In this document: piece after piece, positions 19,414-28,417 of the stretch
Position numbering within the stretch: the first letter of the stretch is position 1
Layout of the letters: every line of letters begins with the position of its first letter
Assembly: GCF_003987135.1 (NCBI RefSeq)
Contig: NZ_PIPJ01000001.1
Coordinates: forward strand, 496,001-560,000
Source of the DNA: Aliidiomarina iranensis
GTDB taxonomy: Bacteria > Pseudomonadota > Gammaproteobacteria > Enterobacterales > Alteromonadaceae
Reading direction: 5' to 3'
DNA length: 64,000 nt
Notes under the pieces: model-generated
What the model was told of the DNA's origin: nothing
Database searches by the model: none
The model's input: only the letters and a program-made list of their open reading frames with translations
Position numbers and translations under genes: made by a program

Positions 19414-20049
19414 ATGGCTGTTGCTGCCAATAAGCGTTCAGTAATGACCCTTTATTCAGGGAAAGATGATTTGTTCAGCCATCAAACACGTATCGTGTTG
19501 GCTGAAAAAGGTGTAACGGTAGAAATTGCATATGTAGAACAGGACAATCAACCGGAAGATCTGTTGCAGTTAAACCCATACGCCGATAACGTGCCCACCT
19601 TAGTTGATCGTGAGTTGGTGTTGTACAAAGCACAAATCATCATGGAATACCTTGATGAGCGATTTCCACATCCGCCATTAATGCCAGTTTATCCTGTTGC
19701 TCGTGGCACTAGCCGTTTGATGATGTACCGCATCGAGCGCGATTGGTATGCGCTTGCCGATACTATTTTAACGGGCAGCAAAAAAGAAGCCGAAGCAGCT
19801 CGCCAAGAATTGAAAGAGAGTTTGTTAGCGCTTGCACCGGTATTCTCGGAAATGCCGTATTTCATGAGTGAAGAGTTCACGCTAGTAGATTGCTATTTGG
19901 CTCCGCTGTTATGGCGTTTGCCCGTGTATGGTATTGAATTAGCAGGCACAGGCGCAAAAGAAGTAAAATCTTACATGCTACGTGTTTTTGATCGGGAATC
20001 TTTCCGTGATTCGCTTACAGAAGATGAACGCGAAATCGGCCGTAGTTAA
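19414..20049 (+). CDS. sspA: Stringent starvation protein A
   Basis: A 211-residue protein with a glutathione S-transferase fold that binds RNA polymerase rather than glutathione, and affects acid resistance and stationary-phase transcription in E. coli. The start at 19414 (MAVAANKRSVMTLYSG) matches E. coli SspA exactly and has a GGAG sequence just upstream; a GTG at 19402 is in frame but lies inside that ribosome-binding region. The conserved block YLDERFPHPPLMPVYPVARG is present. Confidence 0.96.
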   Translation: MAVAANKRSVMTLYSGKDDLFSHQTRIVLAEKGVTVEIAYVEQDNQPEDLLQLNPYADNVPTLVDRELVLYKAQIIMEYLDERFPHPPLMPVYPVARGTSRLMMYRIERDWYALADTILTGSKKEAEAARQELKESLLALAPVFSEMPYFMSEEFTLVDCYLAPLLWRLPVYGIELAGTGAKEVKSYMLRVFDRESFRDSLTEDEREIGRS

Positions 20050-20073
20050 TTCTATTAGTGAGAAATAGTGTGG

Positions 20074-20119
20074 GCTAACGGGCAAAATTCACGGTAAGTA
20101 GTGCTTTTTGCCTGTTAGC
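20074..20119. promoter_or_regulatory. Long hairpin after sspA
   Basis: GCTAACGGGCAAAA (20074-20087) pairs with TTTTGCCTGTTAGC (20106-20119) over 14 bp with a single G-U pair, around an 18-nt loop. It is not followed by a T-run, so it is not a classical terminator. Confidence 0.6.
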
Positions 20120-20139
20120 TAAAATCGCAAACTAATTAA

Positions 20140-20195
20140 CCGGTAGCGGCTACAAGTATATTTTCTTCCGATTTTTGGCTTGCAGCCTTTACCGG
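20140..20195. promoter_or_regulatory. Second hairpin upstream of sspB
   Basis: CCGGTAGCGGCTACAAG (20140-20156) and CTTGCAGCCTTTACCGG (20179-20195) match at 14 of 17 positions around a 22-nt loop. It ends 45 bp before sspB and could be a leader structure for it. Confidence 0.5.
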
Positions 20196-20239
20196 ATAAT
20201 TGATTCCATTTATTCAATGAAGAGTATGGCAATCTAACT

Positions 20240-20689
20240 ATGACACCTAAACGACCTTATATTTTGCGCGCTCTTTATGAGTGGTTAGTTGAAAATGATT
20301 TAACACCACACCTTGTGGTGGATGCAGAATATCCGCGAGTAGAAGTGCCTCAGCAGTTTGTTCAAGATGGCCAAATTGTACTAAATGTTGCTCCAGGCGC
20401 GGTGCAGAACATGCTTATGGCGAACGAGGAAGTAAGCTTTCGCACTCGTTTTAATGGGCAAGATCAAAGAATCATTCTGCCCATGGGTGCGTTGTTAGCC
20501 ATTTATGCACGCGAGAATGGTGCTGGCACAATTTTTGAGCCAGAAGATGCGTATATTGCAGCTGCTGATAAAGATGGCGGTTCAGAGGGTTTAGTGCCGG
20601 TAGAAACAACAGATACGGATATCAATTCTGAAGCACCAGAAACAACAGAAAAACCCAAAAAAGGCCCAAAACTCACCGTAGTAAAGTAG
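20240..20689 (+). CDS. sspB: ClpXP adaptor protein SspB
   Basis: A 149-residue protein with an N-terminal substrate-binding domain (RPYILRALYEWLVENDLTPH) and a flexible acidic linker. The C-terminal tail KKGPKLTVVK resembles the XB motif that docks on the ClpX zinc-binding domain. It brings ssrA-tagged peptides to ClpXP. It sits downstream of sspA as in most gammaproteobacteria, but is separated by 190 bp with two hairpins instead of the usual few bases. Confidence 0.95.
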   Translation: MTPKRPYILRALYEWLVENDLTPHLVVDAEYPRVEVPQQFVQDGQIVLNVAPGAVQNMLMANEEVSFRTRFNGQDQRIILPMGALLAIYARENGAGTIFEPEDAYIAAADKDGGSEGLVPVETTDTDINSEAPETTEKPKKGPKLTVVK

Positions 20690-20696
20690 AGGCTCG

Positions 20697-20719
20697 GCCT
20701 TAAGGTTTACCCTTAAGGC
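20697..20719. terminator. Hairpin between convergent sspB and dolP
   Basis: GCCTTAAGG (20697-20705) and CCTTAAGGC (20711-20719) form a perfect 9-bp stem with a 5-nt loop between two converging genes. No T-run is seen on either strand, so it is probably a weak shared terminator. Confidence 0.5.
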
Positions 20720-20762
20720 GGAGTAAGTTAACTTATTTCACGTTGAGTGACCGCAAGTTAGC

Positions 20763-21362
20763 TTAGCGAATGGTAAGAACGTCGATAACCTTGTTTACAC
20801 CACGGACATTTCGAGCAATATCAATTGCTCTATCGGCACTTTCACGATCAACAATACCCAGTAAAAACACTTCATTATTTTCAGTGATCACTTTAATACC
20901 TGAAATATCGTATTCTTGATCCCGTAACAGCAAGGCTTTAACTCGAGTGGTAATCCAAGTGTCGTCGGCCCGGGCCACTAAGTTCGCCACATCATCAATA
21001 CGAATTTGATTATATACCCTTACCACGCCCTCTATATCACGCGCTTGTCGCTCGGCTTGGCGAGCGATATCTTCGTTCGCTGCTTGCCCATAAAGCAGTA
21101 TATCGCCGTTGTATACAACAAACTTAACACGTTGATCATCGAACGCATTACTTTCCCGAAAGGCCGATGAGGCTCGCAAACGCAGGCCAGTGTCATCGAT
21201 TTGTTGATTTACTTCCCGGTTATCCAAAACAACCGCAGTACCGCCTACCGTTGCGCCCACTACTGCAGCAGCACAACCTTGTAAGAATGGAACCAGCAAA
21301 ATGATTAAAAGGAACCACTTCTGAAACACGGTGTTACCCCCCATGGAAAATACGTTGCTCAA
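20763..21362 (-). CDS. dolP: Dual-BON-domain outer-membrane lipoprotein DolP (YraP)
   Basis: A 199-residue lipoprotein with a lipobox LQGC (lipidated Cys30 in this frame) and two BON domains, at about residues 56-120 and 130-195. DolP localises to the division site and the outer membrane and supports envelope integrity and BAM function in E. coli. The start may be the downstream ATG at 21344 (MGGNTVFQ), which would shorten the overlap with diaA from 29 to 11 bp. Last gene of the lpoA-yraN-diaA-dolP run. Confidence 0.93.
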   Translation of the reverse strand: MSNVFSMGGNTVFQKWFLLIILLVPFLQGCAAAVVGATVGGTAVVLDNREVNQQIDDTGLRLRASSAFRESNAFDDQRVKFVVYNGDILLYGQAANEDIARQAERQARDIEGVVRVYNQIRIDDVANLVARADDTWITTRVKALLLRDQEYDISGIKVITENNEVFLLGIVDRESADRAIDIARNVRGVNKVIDVLTIR

Positions 21363-21897
21363 TTAAATCACAGAGTAGTTGGCTAAGAAATAGTTGCTGT
21401 TCAACAATACGTAGCGCACTGGTAGTTGGAATCCGCACCTCAATATCAGCAGGCCCCAACAAACTGGTAATTTCTTGCGCATCATCGCCAATAATCGCAA
21501 TGATTGTCATTTCTCGCGAAAGCGCCGCTTCCATAGCTTGGTGCACACGCTCCGATTGTTGTTCACTAACAAAGGCTATCAACAAATCACCCGCCGAACC
21601 TAAAGCGCTAAGTTGCCGCGCTAAACATGCATCTTTACTGATATGCGTAGAATTGCCATTTAAGGTAATTGCCGGAAAAGGCGGGCGTTCAAGCTGGCTA
21701 CCTTGCAACAACAGATCAGTAAAATGCTCGGCAATAAAGCTGCTTTTGCCATCACCACAGGAAAAAACACGGCGGCCTTCAAGTAACGATGAAACCATTA
21801 AATCAGTGGCATGTTGAATCGAAGCAGTAAGGGTATCCGAGGCTGCCACTTGAATCTGTATGCTCTCGTTAAAATAGGCCTTTATGGTATCTTGCAT
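21334..21897 (-). CDS. diaA: DnaA initiator-associating protein DiaA
   Basis: A 187-residue SIS-domain protein, close in length and gene order to E. coli DiaA (196 residues). DiaA tetramers bind DnaA and help it assemble on oriC for timely initiation. It resembles phosphoheptose isomerase GmhA. The position between yraN and dolP is the reason for choosing DiaA. It overlaps dolP and starts 2 bp after yraN. Confidence 0.92.
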   Translation of the reverse strand: MQDTIKAYFNESIQIQVAASDTLTASIQHATDLMVSSLLEGRRVFSCGDGKSSFIAEHFTDLLLQGSQLERPPFPAITLNGNSTHISKDACLARQLSALGSAGDLLIAFVSEQQSERVHQAMEAALSREMTIIAIIGDDAQEITSLLGPADIEVRIPTTSALRIVEQQLFLSQLLCDLIEQRIFHGG

Positions 21898-21899
21898 AC

Positions 21900-22250
21900 T
21901 TAAAATGCGTCCTTAAACCATTCAATATGAAAGGGCTCGCCGGTGATTATTATCAAATCAAAGCGGCAATAAGTTCGATGCTCAATCAGCTTTTCGCTCG
22001 CCATCCAAGCCCTCGCTGCATACTTGATTCGCTCTAACTGCGATACACGGAGCTGTTCTAATACTTTGGCAAAATGCTGATTGCGGCGATATTTTACTTC
22101 AACAAAAACTAAATATTGACCATCTTTGAGAATTAAATCAATTTCCGCGTGATGAACGCGCTGATTTCGAGCTAGCGGCAGTAAGCCCCGCTCCTTTAAG
22201 TATTGTTCAGCCAATACTTCGTAGTTAGTTCCCACCTCGCGAGTTGACAT
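21900..22250 (-). CDS. yraN: UPF0102 family nuclease-fold protein YraN
   Basis: A 116-residue protein with a restriction-endonuclease-like fold: HHAEIDLILKDG followed by FVEVKYR supplies the acidic and lysine residues of a PD-(D/E)XK site. The cellular role of the family is not established. The start at 22250 (MSTREVGTNYEVLAEQYL) fits the family; an upstream ATG at 22286 would lengthen the overlap with lpoA to 62 bp. Confidence 0.88.
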   Translation of the reverse strand: MSTREVGTNYEVLAEQYLKERGLLPLARNQRVHHAEIDLILKDGQYLVFVEVKYRRNQHFAKVLEQLRVSQLERIKYAARAWMASEKLIEHRTYCRFDLIIITGEPFHIEWFKDAF

Positions 22251-24108
22251 AGCTTTGCACTTCCAGTTTGATTTCGTGTTCATCAAACCTAGCCCAATCT
22301 AACTCGCGTTCAACAATTTGATTAGAAATACGTAATTGCCCAGTTAAGCCCGGATATTGATACCCAGGGTAACGCAGCATAATGGCAAATTTTGGCGCCA
22401 TTGCAAACGCATCAAAGCCCATGGCAACTAAACGCTGACGATTGAGTGTCCATGGCAACATAGCATTGCTCAATTGTTGCTTGAGGTTGCTTTCTAAATC
22501 ATCTCGCAATACCCATGGCGCATCAGAGAAAAACACCGAATCGAGGTCATTCTCACCCAAACTACGTTGCTCTTGGTGTATTGCGCTACTTGCGTATACC
22601 GGAATGCGGTTGCCAAAGGCGCTCAAGTTTACATCAATGAAAGGTTTAAGCAGGCGCACTTGGTTGGCATCACCTAATAAATAAATGGCATCAACATCTT
22701 GCCGGCTGCGCACCTCGAAGTAGAGTTCGGGAGCCTCGCCACGGGTTGAACGCAAACTACGATCGTTAACTAAAGCACTCTCTATTGCATCAATTCTGTT
22801 TTGGCTCGACGTTACATTGAGTGCTTCTTGCACGGCATCGGCCATATCATTGCTAGATGCATAAAAATTTGCGCGAATACTGAGCGGCCCGTGCTGATCT
22901 TGCCACCAGTTTTCTAGCCGAGCAGCGGTACCGCGCCCTCGTTGTGTATCGGGGCCCAATAAAATAATATTTTTATGCCCTTTATCAGCTAACCAGCGAA
23001 CAGCACTTTCTGCCTCTGATTCAGAATCCAAGGCGAAAAAAGCATGATTCAAGCGTTCAGAAACCTCTGCCGGTGGTTGGTTTAACCATAACTGGCTCCA
23101 AGGGCCTTCAGAGTAAGGCAGGAAAGCTTCAATCGCAGCGCGATCTAAGGGGCCAATTACAAAATCAACATTCGCCGCTAGCAATTCAGCTTGCAGCGCC
23201 TCAGGATTCAATGTGGCGGTATCATGAAAACTTACAACTTCATCACGATCTGCACTAAGAGCCCCCAGCACGCCATTGCGAACTGACATCCCTAAATCCG
23301 CCATTGGCCCGGTTAGGGGAAGAAGTACCGCGATACGAGTTGGCCGCTCGGTTAAAACATCTACGCTTAGCATCTCGGTTACAATATCTTCGGCTGGATG
23401 CGCCGGATAAGTGCGTTGCCAAGCCTGCAAGGCACTATCAAGAGGGCGGTTGCTATCTAATGCGAGGGTGAGTTGCTCAATAAGGCTAAACCAACCACGC
23501 ACTAGTTCATCGCTCTGGTAACGTGATTGCCGCCAATATTCTGCGGGCACTTGCGTGAGCAACTGCCAAATTTCCGACGCTTCAACGTTATCGCTATAAC
23601 GGCTAAGGAGTATGAGTTGCTGCGCGGCATCTAACCATTCTTCGTTGTTCTGAAACGCTTGAAAACGCAGGGTATAAAGTTGTGTTCGTAGTAGGCGTTG
23701 ATTGAACTTACCATCCAGCTCAGCGGTTAATTCGAGTACTCGTTGCCAGTTCTCTAGTTCGGCAGCAAAGCGCGCCTTTTGCAGTAACAACCGATTAGCT
23801 GCTTCAGGGCGAACTTGCTGAATATTAATAACGCTAAGAACAACCCCTGCCTTTTCCGTGCTACCTTCATCAAGCAATTGTGTGGCAGCGGCAAGCAAGG
23901 CTTCTTGCTGTTGATACCCTGGTGCCGCTTTTCTGGCATCTGCCATTAGCATTTCAGCGGTTGTTTCCGGAGTATCTGGGCGTGCTATTTCAGGTGTAGG
24001 CTCACCTTCGCTCACCGGCTCGGGCGCTGAACTACAACCCGCCAGCGCAAGAGCACTAACGGCGAAAACAAATATGCAACGGGCTAACTTATTTGGCACA
24101 ATAACCAT
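22225..24108 (-). CDS. lpoA: Penicillin-binding protein activator LpoA
   Basis: A 627-residue outer-membrane lipoprotein. The signal peptide ends in the lipobox LAGC (Cys25). The N-terminal part is helical TPR-like (to about residue 240) and the C-terminal part is a periplasmic-binding-protein fold (RIAVLLPLTGPMADLGMSVR onward). LpoA reaches through the peptidoglycan to activate PBP1A. The start at 24108 gives a normal signal peptide; an in-frame start at 24159 would add 17 unlikely residues. It is divergent from rsmI, 88 bp away, as in E. coli. Confidence 0.93.
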   Translation of the reverse strand: MVIVPNKLARCIFVFAVSALALAGCSSAPEPVSEGEPTPEIARPDTPETTAEMLMADARKAAPGYQQQEALLAAATQLLDEGSTEKAGVVLSVINIQQVRPEAANRLLLQKARFAAELENWQRVLELTAELDGKFNQRLLRTQLYTLRFQAFQNNEEWLDAAQQLILLSRYSDNVEASEIWQLLTQVPAEYWRQSRYQSDELVRGWFSLIEQLTLALDSNRPLDSALQAWQRTYPAHPAEDIVTEMLSVDVLTERPTRIAVLLPLTGPMADLGMSVRNGVLGALSADRDEVVSFHDTATLNPEALQAELLAANVDFVIGPLDRAAIEAFLPYSEGPWSQLWLNQPPAEVSERLNHAFFALDSESEAESAVRWLADKGHKNIILLGPDTQRGRGTAARLENWWQDQHGPLSIRANFYASSNDMADAVQEALNVTSSQNRIDAIESALVNDRSLRSTRGEAPELYFEVRSRQDVDAIYLLGDANQVRLLKPFIDVNLSAFGNRIPVYASSAIHQEQRSLGENDLDSVFFSDAPWVLRDDLESNLKQQLSNAMLPWTLNRQRLVAMGFDAFAMAPKFAIMLRYPGYQYPGLTGQLRISNQIVERELDWARFDEHEIKLEVQSYVNSRGGN

Positions 24109-24196
24109 CTCATCTAACGAGCGATGCTCTACTATAAACTGCCAATCGCGGTGAAACAAATATCGCTAACCTACAACTGCGTAAAGAGAGCGAAAA

Positions 24197-25021
24197 ATGA
24201 AAACCGGAACCTTATATATCGTGCCAACACCAATTGGCAACCTCAATGATATCACGTTACGCGCGCTCGAGGTTCTTCGCAGTGTTGATGTTATTGCCGC
24301 TGAGGACACGCGGCATAGTGGTGTGTTGTTGAACCACTTCGGTATCGAGAGCACATTATGGGCGGTGCACGAGCATAACGAACGGCAAAAATCCGAGGCT
24401 ATAATCCAGCGAATTCAAGAGGGCCAGAGTATTGCCCTGATTAGCGATGCAGGAACCCCGCTGATAAGCGATCCCGGTTACCCGTTAGTGAATGCCTGCC
24501 GCAACGCTGGTGTTCCCGTAGTGGCATTGCCAGGGGCATGTGCAGCCATTACTGCGTTATCGGCTTCAGGGCTGCCTACCGATAGGTTCTTATTTTGCGG
24601 TTTCTTGTCACCCAAGCAACAAGCTCGATTAACTGCGCTGCAAGCGCTGGAAGATGAAACTGCTACCCTGGTGTTTTATGAAGCCCCGCGCCGAATACTC
24701 GATACACTCGCCGCCGTATCTGAAGCCTTAGGCCCGGAACGGTATGTTGTTATTGGCCGCGAAATAACGAAACAATTTGAAACCTACTTAACTGGCACAG
24801 TAACTGAAGTGCAAGAAAAAGTGGCCGCCGATACTAACCAACAACGGGGCGAAATGGTGCTGATGATTGCCGGTGCGCCTGCCAATGAACACAATATCCC
24901 GGCAGAAGCGCTGCAACTCCTCAATTTATTGAAAAGCGAAGTGCCGCCGAAGAAAGCGGCAAAGTTAGTAGCTAGCCATTATAATTTGCGAGCGAACGAT
25001 TTATACAAACACATAATTTAG
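24197..25021 (+). CDS. rsmI: 16S rRNA 2'-O-methyltransferase RsmI (C1402)
   Basis: A 274-residue tetrapyrrole-methylase-fold enzyme with the hallmark GTLYIVPTPIGNLNDIT near the N-terminus and SDAGTPLISDPGYPLV as the cofactor loop. It methylates the ribose of C1402 in 16S rRNA, in the decoding centre; base methylation of the same residue is by RsmH, also in this window. The neighbouring divergent lpoA and downstream rnpB are the usual context. Confidence 0.96.
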   Translation: MKTGTLYIVPTPIGNLNDITLRALEVLRSVDVIAAEDTRHSGVLLNHFGIESTLWAVHEHNERQKSEAIIQRIQEGQSIALISDAGTPLISDPGYPLVNACRNAGVPVVALPGACAAITALSASGLPTDRFLFCGFLSPKQQARLTALQALEDETATLVFYEAPRRILDTLAAVSEALGPERYVVIGREITKQFETYLTGTVTEVQEKVAADTNQQRGEMVLMIAGAPANEHNIPAEALQLLNLLKSEVPPKKAAKLVASHYNLRANDLYKHII

Positions 25022-25148
25022 AAATTAAACTGTTGTTAGGGGGTATATCGATGCCCATCTATCTTCGGTTGTTTTCGATTATTTTATTTGCACTTCCAAG
25101 CAAACCCGAAGTGGCCGGATAATGCTTTCCCCAGTAAAAAGGCTGGGG

Positions 25149-25154
25149 TATACT
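25149..25154 (+). promoter_or_regulatory. -10 element of the rnpB promoter
   Basis: TATACT lies 8 bp upstream of the mature rnpB 5' end, with a GC-rich discriminator CCCGCTC. The -35 element is weak (TTTCCC near 25127), as is seen for some stable-RNA promoters that rely on other elements. Confidence 0.6.
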
Positions 25155-25161
25155 CCCGCTC

Positions 25162-25528
<367 letters not shown>

Positions 25529-25548
25529 AATTTATTCTTGCTTTTGCG

Positions 25549-25587
25549 ATGCCGCAGCGCGTTAAGCGCCTGCGGCATTTATTTTTT
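25549..25587 (+). terminator. Intrinsic terminator of rnpB
   Basis: ATGCCGCAG and CTGCGGCAT (25549-25557 and 25570-25578) form a 9-bp stem extended by CGC/GCG, followed by TTATTTTTT. It also faces the end of the converging GGDEF/EAL gene. Confidence 0.9.
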
Positions 25588-25611
25588 CCTGATCTAGTTC
25601 TGGCTCAACGC

Positions 25612-27765
25612 TTAATTTTGTTCACCATAGCGTTCAATTATTGCCGCAATAGGCATCGGCCGAGCAAAATAAAAGCCCTGAATTAAATCAGCACAATGCT
25701 TATTCAAAAACTCTACTTGCGTAATTTGCTCCACGCCCTCAGCAACGACATCAATTTCTAGTGCCCGCGCCATGTGAATTAAAGCCGTTAACAACGCGGT
25801 TTGGTGCTTATCCTCGGGTACCCGATCGACAAAGCTTTTATCAATTTTCAGCATAGATACGGGGAAATGCTGCAGGTAACTGGTAGACGAGTAGCCCGTT
25901 CCGAAATCATCAATGGCTAAGTGGATCCCCTTGTGGTGAATACTTAAAAGTAAATCACGTTGGCGTTCGCGATCTGGTAACAGCATGGATTCGGTGATTT
26001 CGAAGGTAAAGTTCTCCGGTTTAATATCGTGTTTTTCCAAAATAGCAAACCAAGCATCTACCGCCATACGATCATAAAACTGATGCGATGAAAAGTTCAC
26101 CGCTACGCGCCCTTTAATTTTGGCTTTGCGAAACTTGGGGATATCTAGGCAAGTTTGGTTCAATACAAAATTTCCCAACTCGCGGATAGCCCCACTTTTT
26201 TCGGCGATGGGAATAAATGCTTTGGGGGGCATTAAGCCATGTTGTGGGTGTTGCCAACGAACTAAGGCTTCCACACTATGCAAAGAGCCATCTTTCGAAT
26301 TCACCACAGGTTGGTACTCGATAAAAAACTCATCGTTTTTCAGGCCAAGCATAATGGCATGGTGGAGCTCAACATGAGAACTTGCCTGTTCCCGTAACTC
26401 TGCGTTAAAAAATGAGGTAGTGCCACGGCCAGTATTCTTCGCGTTATACATGGCTAAATCAGCTGATTTCAGGAGTTCATCCACGGTTTCGCCATCGCTC
26501 GGATAAATGGCAATACCGATAGATGAATTAATGATCACATCTTGTTCACCCAAAGTTACTGGTTCATGAATGTGTTGCAGCAATTTTTGTGCCTGAATTT
26601 GTGCATGCATGGCTTCAGTTATATTCTTCATCACCACCACAAACTCATCACCGCCCAAACGGGCAACGATATCGTCTTTGCGTAGCGAAGTGCGCAAGCG
26701 ATTAGCAATAGTGACTAAGAGAGCATCACCTGCCGCATGGCCAAGAGCGTCGTTTACTTCCTTGAAATGATCAAGATCTATAAATAACAAAGCACATTTT
26801 TCTCGGCGCCGCTCACAGCTATCCAAATAGCCGGATAGTTGTTCTTGAAAATAATGCCGGTTTGGTAATTCGGTGAGGGTATCAAAACGAGCTTGGCGAG
26901 TAATCAAACGAAAAGCATCGCGCAGCCGATGCTGATTAAACAACACTAAGCTGGTTAAAACGGCGAGCAAGCAAGACACGAAGGTGCCTATTAACCACAG
27001 AAGTGCGTAAGGATAGTTTTCAGGAATCCAAGAACCATTAATTGGAGCCGCCGCCAGCGCCCATGAACCAGTAGGCAAATGAACTTCCTGAGTGATGGGC
27101 TCGCCTTGCCAAACACTGCTATCGCCCAAAATAATAGCACCGTTTATGCCCGAACCATCGATTCCCCGTAAGCTAATGTTTAAAAAGGGATGTTGAACCA
27201 AGCCTGCATCGCGAAAAAGCCGCTCATGATCGATAACTTGGGAAATAATCATCGGTGGCTCACCCTCTTTATACGCCACCGGCACCCGAGCGATTAAAGC
27301 TGTGCCACCTTGAGTAAGCTGAACCGGGCCATTCAAAGTTATTTCGCCACTGCTCACCGCGGTTAAAAATGAGCTAAGTTGTTCGGGATCACTGCGGTAA
27401 TCAAAACCAATGGCATTCTCGTTTCCTTCGAGCGGGTAAATAAGCACAATGCGATAGTTCTTGCCTAAGGCTAAATGGCGGATGTGTAATTCCGGTGAGA
27501 GTAAGCTAGATGCGATTCTACGAAAACGCTGTTCATCAATGACAGGATTTAGCGTGAGCTCTGTTCTCAATTGCCGAATGGCAATAAGGTTCGCTTGTAA
27601 CAGGCCCTCGAGGCGTGCTCGCACTGTGGATAATTGCTCCAAGCCAACATAACGATTTGTTTCCACTAAACCTTCGCGATCGGAGTGAATTATGCGAGCC
27701 ACCACTAATTGGCTACATAAAAACACCACAAGGCCGATCCCTGTAATCCACAGCTTAGCGCGCAC
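25612..27765 (-). CDS. CHASE-GGDEF-EAL cyclic-di-GMP synthase/phosphodiesterase
   Basis: A 717-residue membrane sensor. Transmembrane helix 1 is at residues 5-23, a periplasmic CHASE-type sensor spans about 30-245 (with YPLEGNENAIGFDY), helix 2 is at 253-276, a GGDEF domain at about 290-450 and an EAL domain at about 465-710. The GGDEF motif is intact (371-375), and so is the product-inhibition I-site RKDD at 362-365. EAL is intact at 499-501 (SVEALVRW). It could therefore both make and break c-di-GMP. The signal sensed is unknown. It is not a usual neighbour of the dcw cluster or rnpB. Confidence 0.93.
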   Translation of the reverse strand: MRAKLWITGIGLVVFLCSQLVVARIIHSDREGLVETNRYVGLEQLSTVRARLEGLLQANLIAIRQLRTELTLNPVIDEQRFRRIASSLLSPELHIRHLALGKNYRIVLIYPLEGNENAIGFDYRSDPEQLSSFLTAVSSGEITLNGPVQLTQGGTALIARVPVAYKEGEPPMIISQVIDHERLFRDAGLVQHPFLNISLRGIDGSGINGAIILGDSSVWQGEPITQEVHLPTGSWALAAAPINGSWIPENYPYALLWLIGTFVSCLLAVLTSLVLFNQHRLRDAFRLITRQARFDTLTELPNRHYFQEQLSGYLDSCERRREKCALLFIDLDHFKEVNDALGHAAGDALLVTIANRLRTSLRKDDIVARLGGDEFVVVMKNITEAMHAQIQAQKLLQHIHEPVTLGEQDVIINSSIGIAIYPSDGETVDELLKSADLAMYNAKNTGRGTTSFFNAELREQASSHVELHHAIMLGLKNDEFFIEYQPVVNSKDGSLHSVEALVRWQHPQHGLMPPKAFIPIAEKSGAIRELGNFVLNQTCLDIPKFRKAKIKGRVAVNFSSHQFYDRMAVDAWFAILEKHDIKPENFTFEITESMLLPDRERQRDLLLSIHHKGIHLAIDDFGTGYSSTSYLQHFPVSMLKIDKSFVDRVPEDKHQTALLTALIHMARALEIDVVAEGVEQITQVEFLNKHCADLIQGFYFARPMPIAAIIERYGEQN

Positions 27766-27869
27766 GTTTTTACTCCTCGTTTAATTATTAAACAAATAGT
27801 TAACGAAAGTAATGAAATGCGCAAGTAAAACTGTAAAGCAATATTGTAGAAAACTTAACGCATTTTTCC

Positions 27870-27899
27870 TTGACAGGTGATCAGAGTGACACCTAGACT
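27870..27899 (+). promoter_or_regulatory. Promoter of the dcw cluster (Pmra)
   Basis: A perfect -35 TTGACA (27870-27875) and a -10 TAGACT (27894-27899) with an 18-bp spacer, upstream of mraZ. The predicted transcription start near 27906 lies directly at the MraZ boxes. This is probably the main promoter for the cluster down to ftsZ. Confidence 0.75.
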
Positions 27900-27907
27900 G
27901 TATCATT

Positions 27908-27932
27908 GTGGGGAAAAGTGGAGAGAAGTGGA
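27908..27932 (+). promoter_or_regulatory. Three MraZ boxes
   Basis: GTGGG, GTGGA and GTGGA start at 27908, 27918 and 27928, exactly one helical turn (10 bp) apart with A/G-rich spacers. This matches the tandem GTGGG-type repeats bound by the MraZ octamer ring, which represses its own operon. The boxes overlap the transcription start, so bound MraZ would block initiation. Confidence 0.85.
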
Positions 27933-27958
27933 TCATTCTGTGATCCCGCTATAAAACT

Positions 27959-28417
27959 ATGTTTCGTGGAGCTACTAGTATAAATCTTGATGACAAAGGT
28001 CGCCTTGCGATACCCGCGCGGTATCGTAACCTGTTGTCGTTAGATTGCGAAGGTAAAATGGTTTGCACTGTTGATAACAAGCAACCATGCCTTTTGCTAT
28101 ACCCGCTCCCCGAATGGCAAGTGATTGAACAAAAACTCGCAAGCCTTTCCTCAATGAATCCAGTAGAGCGCCGTTTGCAACGTTTATTGCTCGGCTACGC
28201 AGAAGATTGCGATATGGATAAAAATGGTCGCCTCCTGATTGCGCCACCCTTGCGGCAATTCGCAAATCTAACGAAAAAATTGATGCTTGTTGGTCAGTTA
28301 AATAAGTTTGAGATTTGGGATGAAGCGGTATGGCAACAGCAAGTTGCTGAAGATATAGCAGCTGAACAGGCAGGTGATTTTACATTAACTGATCGACTAC
28401 AAGATTTCTCATTATAA
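27959..28417 (+). CDS. mraZ: Transcriptional regulator MraZ
   Basis: A 152-residue DNA-binding protein with two SpoVT/AbrB-like half-domains, seen as [13 protein letters not shown] and [13 protein letters not shown]. MraZ forms rings that bind spaced GTGGG repeats and repress the dcw operon. Such repeats lie 27-51 bp upstream. First gene of the cluster; its stop overlaps the rsmH start by 1 bp (TAATG). Confidence 0.97.
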   Translation: MFRGATSINLDDKGRLAIPARYRNLLSLDCEGKMVCTVDNKQPCLLLYPLPEWQVIEQKLASLSSMNPVERRLQRLLLGYAEDCDMDKNGRLLIAPPLRQFANLTKKLMLVGQLNKFEIWDEAVWQQQVAEDIAAEQAGDFTLTDRLQDFSL

